The notes: a model not told the origin generated them from the letters alone. Shown: positions 38,210-47,189, counted from the first letter of the stretch. The stretch: 64,000 nt of DNA from Enterobacter huaxiensis (GCF_003594935.2 NZ_CP043342.1:4588001-4652000); one strand, 5' to 3'. A program made the numbers and translations.

Positions 38210-40499
38210 GCTCTGGCCCCTCGTATTTCTCCACCCATGCCAGCGCCGTATTCCCCGCGCAGCCATTCCCCAGCTTCGAGCTGGGGAGATCTTTGGTCAA
38301 CACGTTGACCGCGCCGTTCTTACAGATGCCGCCTTCGTTGAGCGCCAGATCCGGCCATGCGCCCTGGTGAATGCAGAGCACGCCCGGGCGAATGCCATCG
38401 TTCACGACTGCGCCTGCCAGCACCTGCCCGCGCGCGTTCCAGACGCGGACGACATCTCCGTTCGCAATCCCGCGCGCTTTTGCATCCGCGGTATTCAGGG
38501 TGATGGGTTCACGACCGGCTACCGCATACTGTTCGCGGAGTGACGTAAAGTTAAGCTGGCTGTGCAGACGGTGCGCCGGGTGCGCGGAAAGCACCTGCAG
38601 CTGTTCCGGCTGCGCGTTGCCATGCCACTCGTCCGGCTCCAGCCATTTTGGATGCGGCGGGCAGTCGGCGTAGTTAAAGCTGGCGATGCGCTGGCTATAA
38701 ATCACCATCTTTCCGCTTTCGGTTTTCAGCGGATGGTTATCCGGGTCGCGGCGGAAATCCGCAAAACGGACAAACTGCGCGTTCTGCTCGCTCTCCGGCA
38801 TTTCAAAAATCGCGTTTGCTTCCCAGAACTCGGCAAACGGCGGCAGCGTCACCCCCTGGGCGGCGCCGCGCTGGCCCGCAATCTGGTAGAAGGTTTCCAG
38901 CCATTGCAGGTCCGTTTTACCTTCGGTAAAGCGCTCGCGTCCGCCGGGCTCCCACATCTCGCTGAGATCTGCAAACACGTCCAGGTCATCACGCGCTTCA
39001 TCCCGCGGGGCCACGACGCGCTTCATCGGCACCATGTGCTGGTTGCTGTAGTCGCCGGTCATCGTGAGATCGTTCCGCTCAAACGAGGTCGTGGCAGGTA
39101 ACACGATATCGGCATGCTTGGCCGAGGCGGTCCAGAAGCATTCGGAAATGACCACCAGCTCCGGCTTCTGCCAGGCGCGGATCAGGCGGTTGGTGTCCTG
39201 ATGGTGGGTAAAGTTCGCACCGCCCGCCCACCAGACAAATTTAATATCCGGGAAATGGCGATCCAGCCCGTTGTGCTGATAAAACCCGCCCGGGTTTTCG
39301 AGCGCCTCAACAATGCGCGCCACCGGGATTTTATCGACAGCGTCCACGCCACCCTGCACGGAACCTTGCATCGAAGCCAGCACCGCGGCTTTGCGCGTTG
39401 GGTTGCCGCCGTTCGCAAAATGATACGAGAGACCAAAACCTCCGCCGGGCGTACCAATCTGCCCAAGCATCGCGGCAAGCGTTACCAGCATCCAGTGCTT
39501 CTGCTCGCCAAACTGCTGACGCTGCATCCCCCAGCCGGACATCAGCATAGTGGTATTGCTGTGGAATAACTCGGCCAGCTCGCGAATTTTCGCGGCATTA
39601 ACGCCGCAGATCGCCTCAGCCCATTCTGCCGTTTTCGCCGTGCCGTCCGTTTTGCCCGTCAGGTAATCGGCGAAGGCGTCGAATCCCGTGGTGCAGCGCG
39701 CAAGGAAATCGGTATCGTGCCAGCCGTTCTCAAAAAGCGTATGGGCGATACCCAGCATCATCGCGACGTCGGTGCCCATATGCGGGGCGACCCACTCTGC
39801 GCTATCGCCGAGGAAATCCATGGTTTCGGAACGCATCGGATCGATGCAGATAATGCGCTTGCCGCTTTTGCGCAGCGCGTCGAAGTAGGGAATGCCCTGC
39901 TCGTCGGAAGCATTCCAGGCGATTTTCAGCGTATTCAGCGGGTTGGCGCTCCAGAGCACAACAACGTCGGTATGCTCCAGCACCAGCGGCCAGCTCGTCT
40001 GCTGCTGGTAAACTTCGTTCCCCCCCACAACGTACGGCATGATCGCCTGCGCTGCGCCGGTCGAGTAATCCCCCAGATGGCCGGTATAGCCTCCTGCCAG
40101 GCTCATATAGCGCTGAAGCAGGGTCGAGGCTTTATGCAGCACCCCGTTAGAACGCCAGCCATATGAGCCGGCAAAAATGGACGATGGACCGTAGCTGTCG
40201 CGGATGCGTTTATGCTGCGCATGGATCAACGCCAGCGCGTCATCCCAGCTCACGCGGACAAACTCGTCCTGCCCGCGGATGCCCTGTGGCTTATCCGGCG
40301 ACGCCAGAAAACCCTTACGCACCATTGGCCACCGCACGCGCGTCTTGCTGTGCACCTGGTCGCGAACCACGGTTTGCAGAGAGTTAGGGTGCTGCGAAGG
40401 CAATGCTCCACGGGACGACAGCACATTCTCGCCGTCGGTTTCGACCAGCATCGGCCCCCAGTGGGCGGCGGTCAGAATGGTTTTTGTTGAGGTGCTCAA
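38172..40499 (-). CDS. bisC: Biotin sulfoxide reductase
   Basis: BisC reduces biotin and methionine sulfoxides with a bis-MGD molybdenum cofactor. The 775-residue protein lacks a Tat signal and N-terminal iron-sulfur cysteines, so it is cytoplasmic. S117 in GSYGWRSNGVLH is the molybdenum ligand typical of the DMSO/TMAO reductase branch. Close homologs TorZ and TorA are periplasmic with leaders, which argues for BisC, as does synteny with yiaC and yiaD. Confidence 0.95.
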   Translation of the reverse strand: MSTSTKTILTAAHWGPMLVETDGENVLSSRGALPSQHPNSLQTVVRDQVHSKTRVRWPMVRKGFLASPDKPQGIRGQDEFVRVSWDDALALIHAQHKRIRDSYGPSSIFAGSYGWRSNGVLHKASTLLQRYMSLAGGYTGHLGDYSTGAAQAIMPYVVGGNEVYQQQTSWPLVLEHTDVVVLWSANPLNTLKIAWNASDEQGIPYFDALRKSGKRIICIDPMRSETMDFLGDSAEWVAPHMGTDVAMMLGIAHTLFENGWHDTDFLARCTTGFDAFADYLTGKTDGTAKTAEWAEAICGVNAAKIRELAELFHSNTTMLMSGWGMQRQQFGEQKHWMLVTLAAMLGQIGTPGGGFGLSYHFANGGNPTRKAAVLASMQGSVQGGVDAVDKIPVARIVEALENPGGFYQHNGLDRHFPDIKFVWWAGGANFTHHQDTNRLIRAWQKPELVVISECFWTASAKHADIVLPATTSFERNDLTMTGDYSNQHMVPMKRVVAPRDEARDDLDVFADLSEMWEPGGRERFTEGKTDLQWLETFYQIAGQRGAAQGVTLPPFAEFWEANAIFEMPESEQNAQFVRFADFRRDPDNHPLKTESGKMVIYSQRIASFNYADCPPHPKWLEPDEWHGNAQPEQLQVLSAHPAHRLHSQLNFTSLREQYAVAGREPITLNTADAKARGIANGDVVRVWNARGQVLAGAVVNDGIRPGVLCIHQGAWPDLALNEGGICKNGAVNVLTKDLPSSKLGNGCAGNTALAWVEKYEGPELTLTAFDPPASS

Positions 40500-40617
40500 A
40501 GCGTGCGCTCCTGGTTGCGTGCAGGTTTACGGCCTTCTTATTGAGGCTGTTTATGGTTAGTCACAAATTTCAGAGTTATACACTGAATTTTCTCCGTATC
40601 CGGACGTCATAATCAAC

Positions 40618-40636
40618 TGCCACGCGCGTCGTGGCA
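40618..40636. promoter_or_regulatory. Palindrome upstream of yiaD
   Basis: TGCCACG-CGCGT-CGTGGCA is a perfect seven-base inverted repeat 27 bases before the yiaD ATG. It may be a leader hairpin or an operator; nothing decides between them. Confidence 0.4.
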
Positions 40637-40663
40637 AAGAATAAAAAGGATTAAGGAAATAAG

Positions 40664-41326
40664 ATGAAAAAACGCGTACTCGTTATTGCCGCTCTGGTGA
40701 GCGGCGCCCTGGCTGTTTCTGGCTGCACAACAAACCCTTACACCGGTGAAAGCGAAGCGGGCAAATCCGGCATCGGCGCGGGCATTGGCTCACTGGTAGG
40801 TGCGGGTGTGGGCGCCCTCTCATCCTCTAAGAAAGATCGCGGCAAAGGCGCGCTGATTGGCGCAGCGGCAGGGGCAGCGCTGGGCGGCGGCGTCGGTTAT
40901 TACATGGACGTGCAGGAAGCGAAACTGCGCGACAAAATGAAGGGAACGGGCGTGAGCGTGACGCGTAGCGGTGACAACATCATCCTGAACATGCCAAACA
41001 ACGTAACCTTTGACAGCAGCAGCGCAACGCTGAAACCGGCGGGTGCAAACACCCTGACCGGCGTGGCGATGGTGCTGAAAGAGTACAACAAGACCGCCGT
41101 GAACGTGATTGGCTACACCGACAGCACCGGCAGCCAGGATCTGAACATGCGCTTGTCCCAGCAGCGTGCCGATTCCGTGGCCAGCTCGCTGATTACCCAG
41201 GGCGTTGACGCGACCCGCATCCGCACCAGCGGCATGGGTCCTGCAAACCCAATCGCCAGCAACAGCACGGCGGAAGGCAAAGCGCAGAACCGTCGCGTTG
41301 AGATTACGTTGAGTCCTGTGCAGTAG
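40664..41326 (+). CDS. yiaD: Outer-membrane lipoprotein YiaD (OmpA domain)
   Basis: YiaD is a lipoprotein with a peptidoglycan-binding OmpA domain; in E. coli extra copies suppress BAM defects. The 220-residue precursor has a lipobox LAVSGC with acylated C21, a glycine-zipper region at about 36-82 (GIGAGIGSLVGAGVG and GAAAGAALGGGVG), and an OmpA-like C-terminus ending NRRVEITL. The ribosome site AAGGA is clear. A terminator follows. Confidence 0.96.
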   Translation: MKKRVLVIAALVSGALAVSGCTTNPYTGESEAGKSGIGAGIGSLVGAGVGALSSSKKDRGKGALIGAAAGAALGGGVGYYMDVQEAKLRDKMKGTGVSVTRSGDNIILNMPNNVTFDSSSATLKPAGANTLTGVAMVLKEYNKTAVNVIGYTDSTGSQDLNMRLSQQRADSVASSLITQGVDATRIRTSGMGPANPIASNSTAEGKAQNRRVEITLSPVQ

Positions 41327-41334
41327 GTAAAAGC

Positions 41335-41360
41335 AAAACGGCAACCCCGTTGCCGTTTTT
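41335..41360 (+). terminator. Terminator after yiaD
   Basis: AAAACGGCAAC-CCC-GTTGCCGTTTTT forms an 11-base-pair hairpin ending in T. Confidence 0.85.
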
Positions 41361-41370
41361 AGTGTTTGCG

Positions 41371-41403
41371 CCCTCTCCCTGTGGGAGAGGGTCGGGGTGA
41401 GGG
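41371..41403. repeat. CCCTCTCCC hairpin repeat upstream of ptxS
   Basis: CCCTCTCCC-TGT-GGGAGAGGG is followed by the asymmetric tail TCGGGGTGAGGG. It is the same family as the copies at 30454, 44303 and 50390. Confidence 0.75.
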
Positions 41404-41488
41404 CAACAGACCGCACACCCAACATGAACCACTTGCCATCGTTGATTTTCCCGCTAAGGTGTTCTCACTCAATACAGGGAAATCAGCG

Positions 41489-42505
41489 ATGAGCAAATCA
41501 GCACGGGCCACCATCAGCGACGTGGCGAAAGCCGCTCAAACCGGTAAAACCAGCATTTCGCGCTACCTCAATGGCGAGAAACACCTGCTGTCCGACGCGC
41601 TGCTTGCCCGCATTGAACAGGCCATTGCCGACCTCGACTACCGTCCCAGCATCATGGCGCGCGGCCTGAAACGAGGGCGTACCCGTCTGATTGGCCTTAT
41701 CATCGCCGATATCACCAACCCCTATTCCGTTAACGTGCTGAGCGGCATCGAAGCGGCCTGCCGCGAAAAGGGCTTTACGCCGCTGGTCTGTAACACCAAC
41801 AACGAGGTAGACCAGGAACTGCACTATCTGGATCTGTTACGCAGTTACCAGGTGGAAGGGATTGTGGTCAACGCCGTAGGCATGCGCGAAGAGGGGCTGA
41901 ACCGCCTGCAGCAATCTTCCCTGCCGATGGTCCTGATTGACCGTAAAATTCCCGAATTTGCCTGTGACGTCGTCGGTCTGGATAACACCCAGGCAGCCAC
42001 TACCGCCACCGAGCACCTTATCGAACAGGGGTTTGAAGCGGTCCTGTTCCTGAGCGAACCGCTGGGGATGGTCAATACGCGTCGCGAACGTTTAGGTGCT
42101 TTTCACGCCACTCTGGCTCGCTATCCCGGCGTGATTGCCGAGAATGCCGAAACGCCACTGCACGAAGCTGACCAGATCGATAACACCCTGCGTCAGTTCC
42201 ACACTCGTCATCGTGGGATGCGTAAAGCGGTGATCTCCGCCAACGGTGCATTGACGCTACAGGTGGCCCGCTCGTTAAAACGCATTGGCCTGCACTGGGG
42301 CAGCGATATCGGCCTGCTGGGGTTCGATGAACTTGAGTGGGCCGAACTGGCTGGCGTGGGCATTACTACCCTCAAACAACCGACATGGCAAATCGGCTAT
42401 GCTGCTGTAGAACAGGTAGTTCGCCGTATTGAAGGGGCCAGCGATGCCGTGCGTGAGCAGGTCTTTTCCGGTGAACTGATTATTCGGGGTTCAACCGCCC
42501 GTTAA
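41489..42505 (+). CDS. ptxS: LacI-family regulator of 2-ketogluconate genes (PtxS-like)
   Basis: Predicted repressor of the adjacent kgu genes, relieved by 2-ketogluconate or its phosphate. The 338-residue protein has the LacI helix-turn-helix (TISDVAKAAQTGKTSISRYL) at about 8-27, hinge MARGLKRGRTRLIGLI near 52-67, and a periplasmic-binding-like effector domain. The ATG at 41489 is preceded by AGGGA. A palindromic operator lies just after its stop, before kguE. The name is by analogy with Pseudomonas ptxS-kgu; the effector is inferred. Confidence 0.82.
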   Translation: MSKSARATISDVAKAAQTGKTSISRYLNGEKHLLSDALLARIEQAIADLDYRPSIMARGLKRGRTRLIGLIIADITNPYSVNVLSGIEAACREKGFTPLVCNTNNEVDQELHYLDLLRSYQVEGIVVNAVGMREEGLNRLQQSSLPMVLIDRKIPEFACDVVGLDNTQAATTATEHLIEQGFEAVLFLSEPLGMVNTRRERLGAFHATLARYPGVIAENAETPLHEADQIDNTLRQFHTRHRGMRKAVISANGALTLQVARSLKRIGLHWGSDIGLLGFDELEWAELAGVGITTLKQPTWQIGYAAVEQVVRRIEGASDAVREQVFSGELIIRGSTAR

Positions 42506-42554
42506 TTTTCCCTTCGTGATACCGATCATAAATTCAACATCCTGACCTTTTCTT

Positions 42555-42584
42555 TGGAACCGGTTCCATCTAGCGTAATACTAT
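42555..42584 (+). promoter_or_regulatory. Operator and promoter of the kgu operon
   Basis: TGGAACCGGTTCCA at 42555-42568 is a perfect 14-base palindrome with the central CCGG expected for LacI-family operators. It overlaps a -35-like TTGGAA (42554-42559); TAATAC at 42576-42581 is a -10 candidate. Repressor binding would block polymerase directly. Confidence 0.75.
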
Positions 42585-42607
42585 CGATTACGCGATGGAG
42601 TCCGGGA

Positions 42608-43357
42608 ATGAGCAGGAAAATAATGGTGGTCACCGCCGCTTACGGCGCGGATCGGGTGCGACAGGCTGGGGGCCAGCGGGCAATGCTACCCGTTATTGCC
42701 GGCGCAGGCGCCGACGGCGTAGAAATCCGCCGCGAGCTGTTCAACAGCGAAGAGCTGCTGGCGCTGCCTGCGCTGGGTGAATCAATCGAACTGCTGGGCC
42801 TGCTGGCCTGCTACTCCGCGCCCGCAGCTCTGTTTATGCCTGATGGCACACTCAACCCAGACCTTCCGCGCTATCTGGCCGAAGCCAGCACGCTGAACGC
42901 GCTGTGGCTGAAACTCTCACTGGGCCATTTCTGCGACAAACAGCCGCTTGAAGCCCTGCGTACGCTGCTGAACGAAAGCGGCATGACGCTGGTGGTGGAA
43001 AATGACCAGACCGACTGCGGCCAGCTCGCCCCTATGCAGCGCTTCAAGGCCGCCTGCCGGGTGATGACGCTTCCCGTCACCCTGACGTTCGACATGGGCA
43101 ACTGGCTGTGGGTAGGTGATTCCCCCGAAGAAGCCGCACGTCATCTGGCGCCCGCCGTGAGCTATATCCACGTTAAAGCCGCCGTTGCGCACAAGGACCA
43201 GTTCCGCGCCGTTGCGCCGGACCACACCGATACGCGCTGGATGGAGCTGCTTAATCAGCTGCCGGCCGACGCCCCGCGTGGAATCGAGTTCCCGCTGGAG
43301 GGTGCCGATTTAACGGCCGTTACCCGTCATTACGTCAACCTGCTGCGCGAGGAGTAA
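42608..43357 (+). CDS. kguE: Sugar-phosphate isomerase/epimerase-like protein (KguE)
   Basis: A TIM-barrel protein of the AP-endonuclease-2 / xylose-isomerase-like superfamily, first gene of the 2-ketogluconate operon. Its reaction is unknown. The 249-residue protein has candidate metal ligands in GVEIRREL, VVENDQTD, TFDMGNWLW and RGIEFPLEG, the usual strand-end positions. GGAG 7 bases before the ATG at 42608 sets the start. The gene is 3 bases from kguK. A kguE precedes kguK in Pseudomonas too. Confidence 0.78.
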   Translation: MSRKIMVVTAAYGADRVRQAGGQRAMLPVIAGAGADGVEIRRELFNSEELLALPALGESIELLGLLACYSAPAALFMPDGTLNPDLPRYLAEASTLNALWLKLSLGHFCDKQPLEALRTLLNESGMTLVVENDQTDCGQLAPMQRFKAACRVMTLPVTLTFDMGNWLWVGDSPEEAARHLAPAVSYIHVKAAVAHKDQFRAVAPDHTDTRWMELLNQLPADAPRGIEFPLEGADLTAVTRHYVNLLREE

Positions 43358-43360
43358 ATC

Positions 43361-44299
43361 ATGCACAAAACGCTGGATGTCATCACCATCGGCGAGGCCA
43401 TGGCGATGTTTGTTGCCACCGAGACCGGTGAGCTGAGCGCCGTGGAACACTTTATGAAACGCGTGGCCGGTGCAGAGCTGAACGTCGCAACGGGGCTGGC
43501 GCGCCTGGGCCTGAACGTCGGCTGGGTCAGCCGCGTGGGGGATGACAGCTTCGGTCATTTCATTCTCGATTCGCTGAAAAAAGAAGGGATTGATGCCGCA
43601 GGCGTCACGCTCGACGGACGCTTCGCAACCGGCTTTCAGCTGAAATCTAAGGTTGAAAATGGAACCGATCCCATCGTGGAATATTTCCGCAGAGGGTCGG
43701 CGGCCAGCCACCTCTCCGTTGATGACTATCACGCGCCGTATTTCTCCTCCGCGCGCCATCTTCACCTGAGCGGCGTGGCGGCTGCGCTGTCGGCCAGCTC
43801 GTACGCGTTGCTGGATCACGCCGCCAGCACTTTGAAGGCGCAGGGCAAAACGATCTCGTTCGATCCGAACCTGCGTCCGGTGCTGTGGAAGAGCGAAGCC
43901 GAGATGGTTGAAAAGCTGAACCGCCTGGCGTTTCAGGCCGACTGGGTTCTGCCTGGCGTTAAGGAAGGAATGATCCTTACCGGCGAAAGTACTCCAGAAG
44001 GCATAGCTGATTTCTACCTCAACCGCGGGGTAAAAGCCGTGGTGTTGAAAACCGGCGCCGACGGCGCATGGTTTAAAACCGCCGACGGAGAACAAGGTGC
44101 AGTGGCCGCCGTGAAGGTTGATAACGTGGTTGATACCGTTGGCGCAGGCGATGGTTTCGCCGTCGGGGTCATTAGCGCCCTGCTGGAAGGCAAGCCGCTT
44201 CAGCAGGCCATCGCGCGAGGCAACAAGATTGGCTCGCTGGCCATTCAGGTGCAGGGCGACAGCGAAGGGTTACCAACGCGAGCAGAGCTCGGCGTGTAA
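43361..44299 (+). CDS. kguK: 2-ketogluconate kinase (PfkB family)
   Basis: Predicted to phosphorylate 2-dehydrogluconate at C6 in the cytoplasm. The 312-residue PfkB-family kinase has the N-terminal GGAEL-like motif (RVAGAELNVATGLARLG) and the anion-hole motif DTVGAGDGFA at 258-267 with catalytic D264. It resembles KdgK (2-keto-3-deoxygluconate kinase), which is the main alternative; the neighbouring transporter and 2-ketoacid reductase favour 2-ketogluconate. Confidence 0.82.
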   Translation: MHKTLDVITIGEAMAMFVATETGELSAVEHFMKRVAGAELNVATGLARLGLNVGWVSRVGDDSFGHFILDSLKKEGIDAAGVTLDGRFATGFQLKSKVENGTDPIVEYFRRGSAASHLSVDDYHAPYFSSARHLHLSGVAAALSASSYALLDHAASTLKAQGKTISFDPNLRPVLWKSEAEMVEKLNRLAFQADWVLPGVKEGMILTGESTPEGIADFYLNRGVKAVVLKTGADGAWFKTADGEQGAVAAVKVDNVVDTVGAGDGFAVGVISALLEGKPLQQAIARGNKIGSLAIQVQGDSEGLPTRAELGV

Positions 44300-44302
44300 A
44301 TT

Positions 44303-44335
44303 CCCTCTCCCTGTGGGAGAGGGTCAGGGTGAGGG
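44303..44335. repeat. CCCTCTCCC hairpin repeat inside the kgu operon
   Basis: CCCTCTCCC-TGT-GGGAGAGGG with tail TCAGGGTGAGGG lies between kguK and kguT. As RNA it could stabilise the upstream message or dampen transporter expression. Confidence 0.75.
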
Positions 44336-44416
44336 CAGCAAGCCGCACCACATAATTAAACCACCGTGTACCCTACAGACAACGGCGGTAACAACCTCAA
44401 CAACAGAGGCAAGCCT

Positions 44417-45697
44417 ATGAACAGTTCGACCAATGCAGTAAAACGCTGGTGGTACATCATGCCAATCGTGTTTATCACGTACAGCCTGGCGTACCTCGAT
44501 CGTGCCAACTTCAGCTTCGCATCCGCCGCGGGGATCACCGAGGACCTTGGGATCACCAAAGGCGTCTCGTCCCTGCTGGGCGCCCTTTTCTTCCTCGGCT
44601 ACTTCTTCTTCCAGATCCCCGGTGCGATCTACGCCGAACGCCGCAGCGTGCGCAAGCTGATCTTCGTCTGCCTGATTCTGTGGGGCGGCTGTGCGTCACT
44701 GACCGGCGTGGTGAATAACATCCCTGCGCTTGCCGCCATTCGCTTTATCCTCGGGGTGGTTGAGGCGGCGGTTATGCCGGCGATGCTTATCTATATCAGC
44801 AACTGGTTCACCAAATCCGAACGCTCACGCGCTAACACGTTCCTGATCCTCGGCAACCCGGTCACGGTACTGTGGATGTCGGTGGTTTCCGGCTACCTGA
44901 TCCAGTCCTTTGGCTGGCGTGAAATGTTTATCATCGAAGGCGTGCCGGCGGTGATCTGGGCGTTCTGCTGGTGGGTGCTGGTAAAAGATAAGCCAGCGCA
45001 GGCGAAGTGGCTTTCTGAAGACGAAAAAGCCGCGCTGCAGGCGCAGCTGGACAAAGAGCAGCAAGGCCTGAAAGCGGTGCGTAACTACGGCGAAGCCTTC
45101 CGCTCCCGTAACGTCATTCTGCTGTGCGCGCAATATTTCACCTGGAGCATCGGGGTGTATGGCTTTGTGCTGTGGCTGCCGTCCATTATCCGCAGCGGCG
45201 GCGAAAACCTCGGCATGGTCGAGGTGGGCTGGCTGTCGTCCGTGCCTTATCTGGCCGCAACCATCGCGATGATTGTCGCATCGTGGGCCTCGGACAAACT
45301 GCAAAACCGTAAGCTTTTCGTCTGGCCACTGCTGCTGATCGCTGCCTTTGCCTTCATCGGCTCCTGGGCCGTAGGGGCTGACCACTTCTGGGCCTCTTAC
45401 ACGCTGCTGGTGATTGCCGGTGCCGCAATGTACGCCCCGTATGGTCCGTTCTTCGCCATCATCCCGGAAATGCTGCCGCGTAACGTGGCGGGTGGCGCAA
45501 TGGCGCTGATCAACAGCATGGGCGCGCTGGGCTCGTTCTTTGGCTCCTGGTTTGTCGGCTACCTGAACGGTACAACCGGCAGCCCGTCAGCCTCGTACAT
45601 ATTTATGGGGGTAGCACTTTTCGCCTCGGTGTGGCTTACTCTGATTGTTAAGCCTGCTAATAATCAACAACACCCTGTCGGCGCACGACACGCCTAA
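44417..45697 (+). CDS. kguT: MFS transporter, probably for 2-ketogluconate
   Basis: Predicted proton symporter of the anion:cation symporter family bringing 2-ketogluconate into the cell. The 426-residue protein has 12 membrane segments, starts MNSSTNAVKRWWYIMPIVF and has the family segment YLDRANFSFA in the first helix. An earlier in-frame Met lacks a ribosome site; AGAGGC precedes the chosen ATG. The operon context between kguK and the reductase ghrB gives the substrate; tartrate- or glucarate-type transport is the alternative. Confidence 0.8.
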   Translation: MNSSTNAVKRWWYIMPIVFITYSLAYLDRANFSFASAAGITEDLGITKGVSSLLGALFFLGYFFFQIPGAIYAERRSVRKLIFVCLILWGGCASLTGVVNNIPALAAIRFILGVVEAAVMPAMLIYISNWFTKSERSRANTFLILGNPVTVLWMSVVSGYLIQSFGWREMFIIEGVPAVIWAFCWWVLVKDKPAQAKWLSEDEKAALQAQLDKEQQGLKAVRNYGEAFRSRNVILLCAQYFTWSIGVYGFVLWLPSIIRSGGENLGMVEVGWLSSVPYLAATIAMIVASWASDKLQNRKLFVWPLLLIAAFAFIGSWAVGADHFWASYTLLVIAGAAMYAPYGPFFAIIPEMLPRNVAGGAMALINSMGALGSFFGSWFVGYLNGTTGSPSASYIFMGVALFASVWLTLIVKPANNQQHPVGARHA

Positions 45698-45724
45698 ACC
45701 CTTTAAAAATCAACGGAGATTAGC

Positions 45725-46699
45725 ATGAAGCCGTCCGTCATTTTGTACAAAGCATTGCCTGAAGATCTGCAAAAACGCCTGGAAGCGCACTTCACCGTAA
45801 CGCAGGTGAAAAACCTTAGCCCGGACACCGTGGCACAGCACGCTGAGGCGTTTGCCCGCGCTGAAGGTTTGTTGGGTTCAAGCGAAAAAGTGGATGTCGC
45901 CCTGCTGGAGAAAATGCCCAAGCTTCGTGCTACGTCCACCGTTTCAGTGGGTTACGACAACTTCGACGTGGATGCGCTTAACGAGCGCAAAATTCTGCTC
46001 ATGCATACGCCACATGCCCTGACGGAAACCGTGGCCGACACGCTGATGGCGCTGGTGCTCAGCACCGCCCGCCGCGTGGTTGAAGTGGCCGAACGCGTTA
46101 AAGCAGGTGAATGGACGAAAAGCATTGGTCCGGACTGGTTCGGCGTGGACGTTCATGGCAAAACCCTGGGAATTGTTGGTATGGGCCGCATTGGCCTTGC
46201 GCTGGCGCAGCGCGCGCATTTTGGTTTTAACATGCCAATTCTGTACAACGCGCGTCGTCATCACGATGAGGCCGAAGAACGCTTTAACGCCCGGTATTGC
46301 GAGCTGGATACCCTGCTGCAGGAAGCGGACTACGTCTGCCTGATCCTGCCTCTGACGGAGGAGACCCACCATCTCATCGGCAAATCTGCATTTGAGAAGA
46401 TGAAGAAATCAGCCATTTTCATTAATGCCGGTCGTGGTCCGGTCGTAGACGAAAACGCACTGATTGAAGCGCTGCAAAACGGTGAAATCCACGCCGCCGG
46501 TCTGGACGTGTTTGAACAGGAGCCGCTGCCGGTTGATTCCCCGCTGTTAACACTGCCAAACGTTGTCGCCCTGCCCCATATCGGCTCGGCAACACACGAA
46601 ACGCGTTACAACATGGCGGCTACCGCGGTGGACAATTTGATCGCCGCGCTGGGCGGAAGAGTTGAGAGAAACTGCGTGAACCCGCAGATTCAAAAGTAG
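45725..46699 (+). CDS. ghrB: 2-ketogluconate / glyoxylate / hydroxypyruvate reductase
   Basis: GhrB reduces 2-ketogluconate, glyoxylate and hydroxypyruvate with NADPH. The 324-residue length equals E. coli GhrB (TiaE/TkrA). The nucleotide loop GMGRIG is at 152-157; catalytic R237, E266 and H285 are in place. It follows kguT by 27 bases and so ends the kgu operon, occupying the position of kguD. In E. coli the ortholog stands alone next to yiaD. Confidence 0.95.
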   Translation: MKPSVILYKALPEDLQKRLEAHFTVTQVKNLSPDTVAQHAEAFARAEGLLGSSEKVDVALLEKMPKLRATSTVSVGYDNFDVDALNERKILLMHTPHALTETVADTLMALVLSTARRVVEVAERVKAGEWTKSIGPDWFGVDVHGKTLGIVGMGRIGLALAQRAHFGFNMPILYNARRHHDEAEERFNARYCELDTLLQEADYVCLILPLTEETHHLIGKSAFEKMKKSAIFINAGRGPVVDENALIEALQNGEIHAAGLDVFEQEPLPVDSPLLTLPNVVALPHIGSATHETRYNMAATAVDNLIAALGGRVERNCVNPQIQK

Positions 46700-46712
46700 A
46701 TAGTCAGAAATG

Positions 46713-46739
46713 AAAAAACCCGCCAGAAGGCGGGTTTTT
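46713..46739. terminator. Bidirectional terminator between ghrB and cspA
   Basis: AAAAAACCCGCC-AGAA-GGCGGGTTTTT has A and T runs on both sides and separates convergent genes. Confidence 0.85.
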
Positions 46740-46765
46740 GAATTTTGTGCTACTGGGTTGGAAGC

Positions 46766-46978
46766 TTACAGGCTTACAACGTTACCAGCTGCTGGGCCTT
46801 TAGCGCCGCTTTCGATGGTGAAGGAAACTTTCTGACCTTCATCAAGAGATTTGTAGCCTTCGTTCTGGATAGCAGAGAAGTGTACGAACACGTCTTTTGA
46901 GCCATCGTCAGGAGTGATGAAGCCGAAACCTTTATCAGCGTTGAACCATTTTACCAGACCAGTCATTTTACCAGACAT
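46766..46978 (-). CDS. cspA: Major cold shock protein CspA
   Basis: CspA is an RNA chaperone made in large amounts after cold shock. The 70-residue protein is near-identical to E. coli CspA: RNP1 KGFGFI at 16-21 and RNP2 VFVHF at 30-34. Its 150-base leader keeps a cold box. In E. coli cspA lies beyond yiaG on the other strand; here it sits between ghrB and yiaF, so its place and orientation differ. Confidence 0.95.
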   Translation of the reverse strand: MSGKMTGLVKWFNADKGFGFITPDDGSKDVFVHFSAIQNEGYKSLDEGQKVSFTIESGAKGPAAGNVVSL

Positions 46979-47146
46979 AGAAATTACCTTATTAAAAATT
47001 TGTTTTGCCTTCCGGCACGATGGTTGCGTTACAGATTTTTAAGCGATGAAGGAAGGGTCACTACGAAGGGTATCTATGGATAACAATCTGGACTGCTTGA
47101 CTAAACTGCTTTAGGTCTGTGTAACAAACCGACGGGAATAGTTATA
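46979..47146 (-). promoter_or_regulatory. cspA promoter, cold box and thermosensing leader
   Basis: A -10 TATAAC lies at 47146-47141. The leader begins near 47131 with a minus-strand CGGTTTGTTACACAGAC (47131-47115), the cold-box position of E. coli cspA. Downstream blocks such as GATACCCTTCGTAGTG and the AAGGTAAT ribosome site also match. In E. coli this RNA refolds at low temperature to allow translation. Confidence 0.75.
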
Positions 47147-47189
47147 CCGATGTGGTAGATGAATGACAAGCTTTATTTTAAATAAACAT

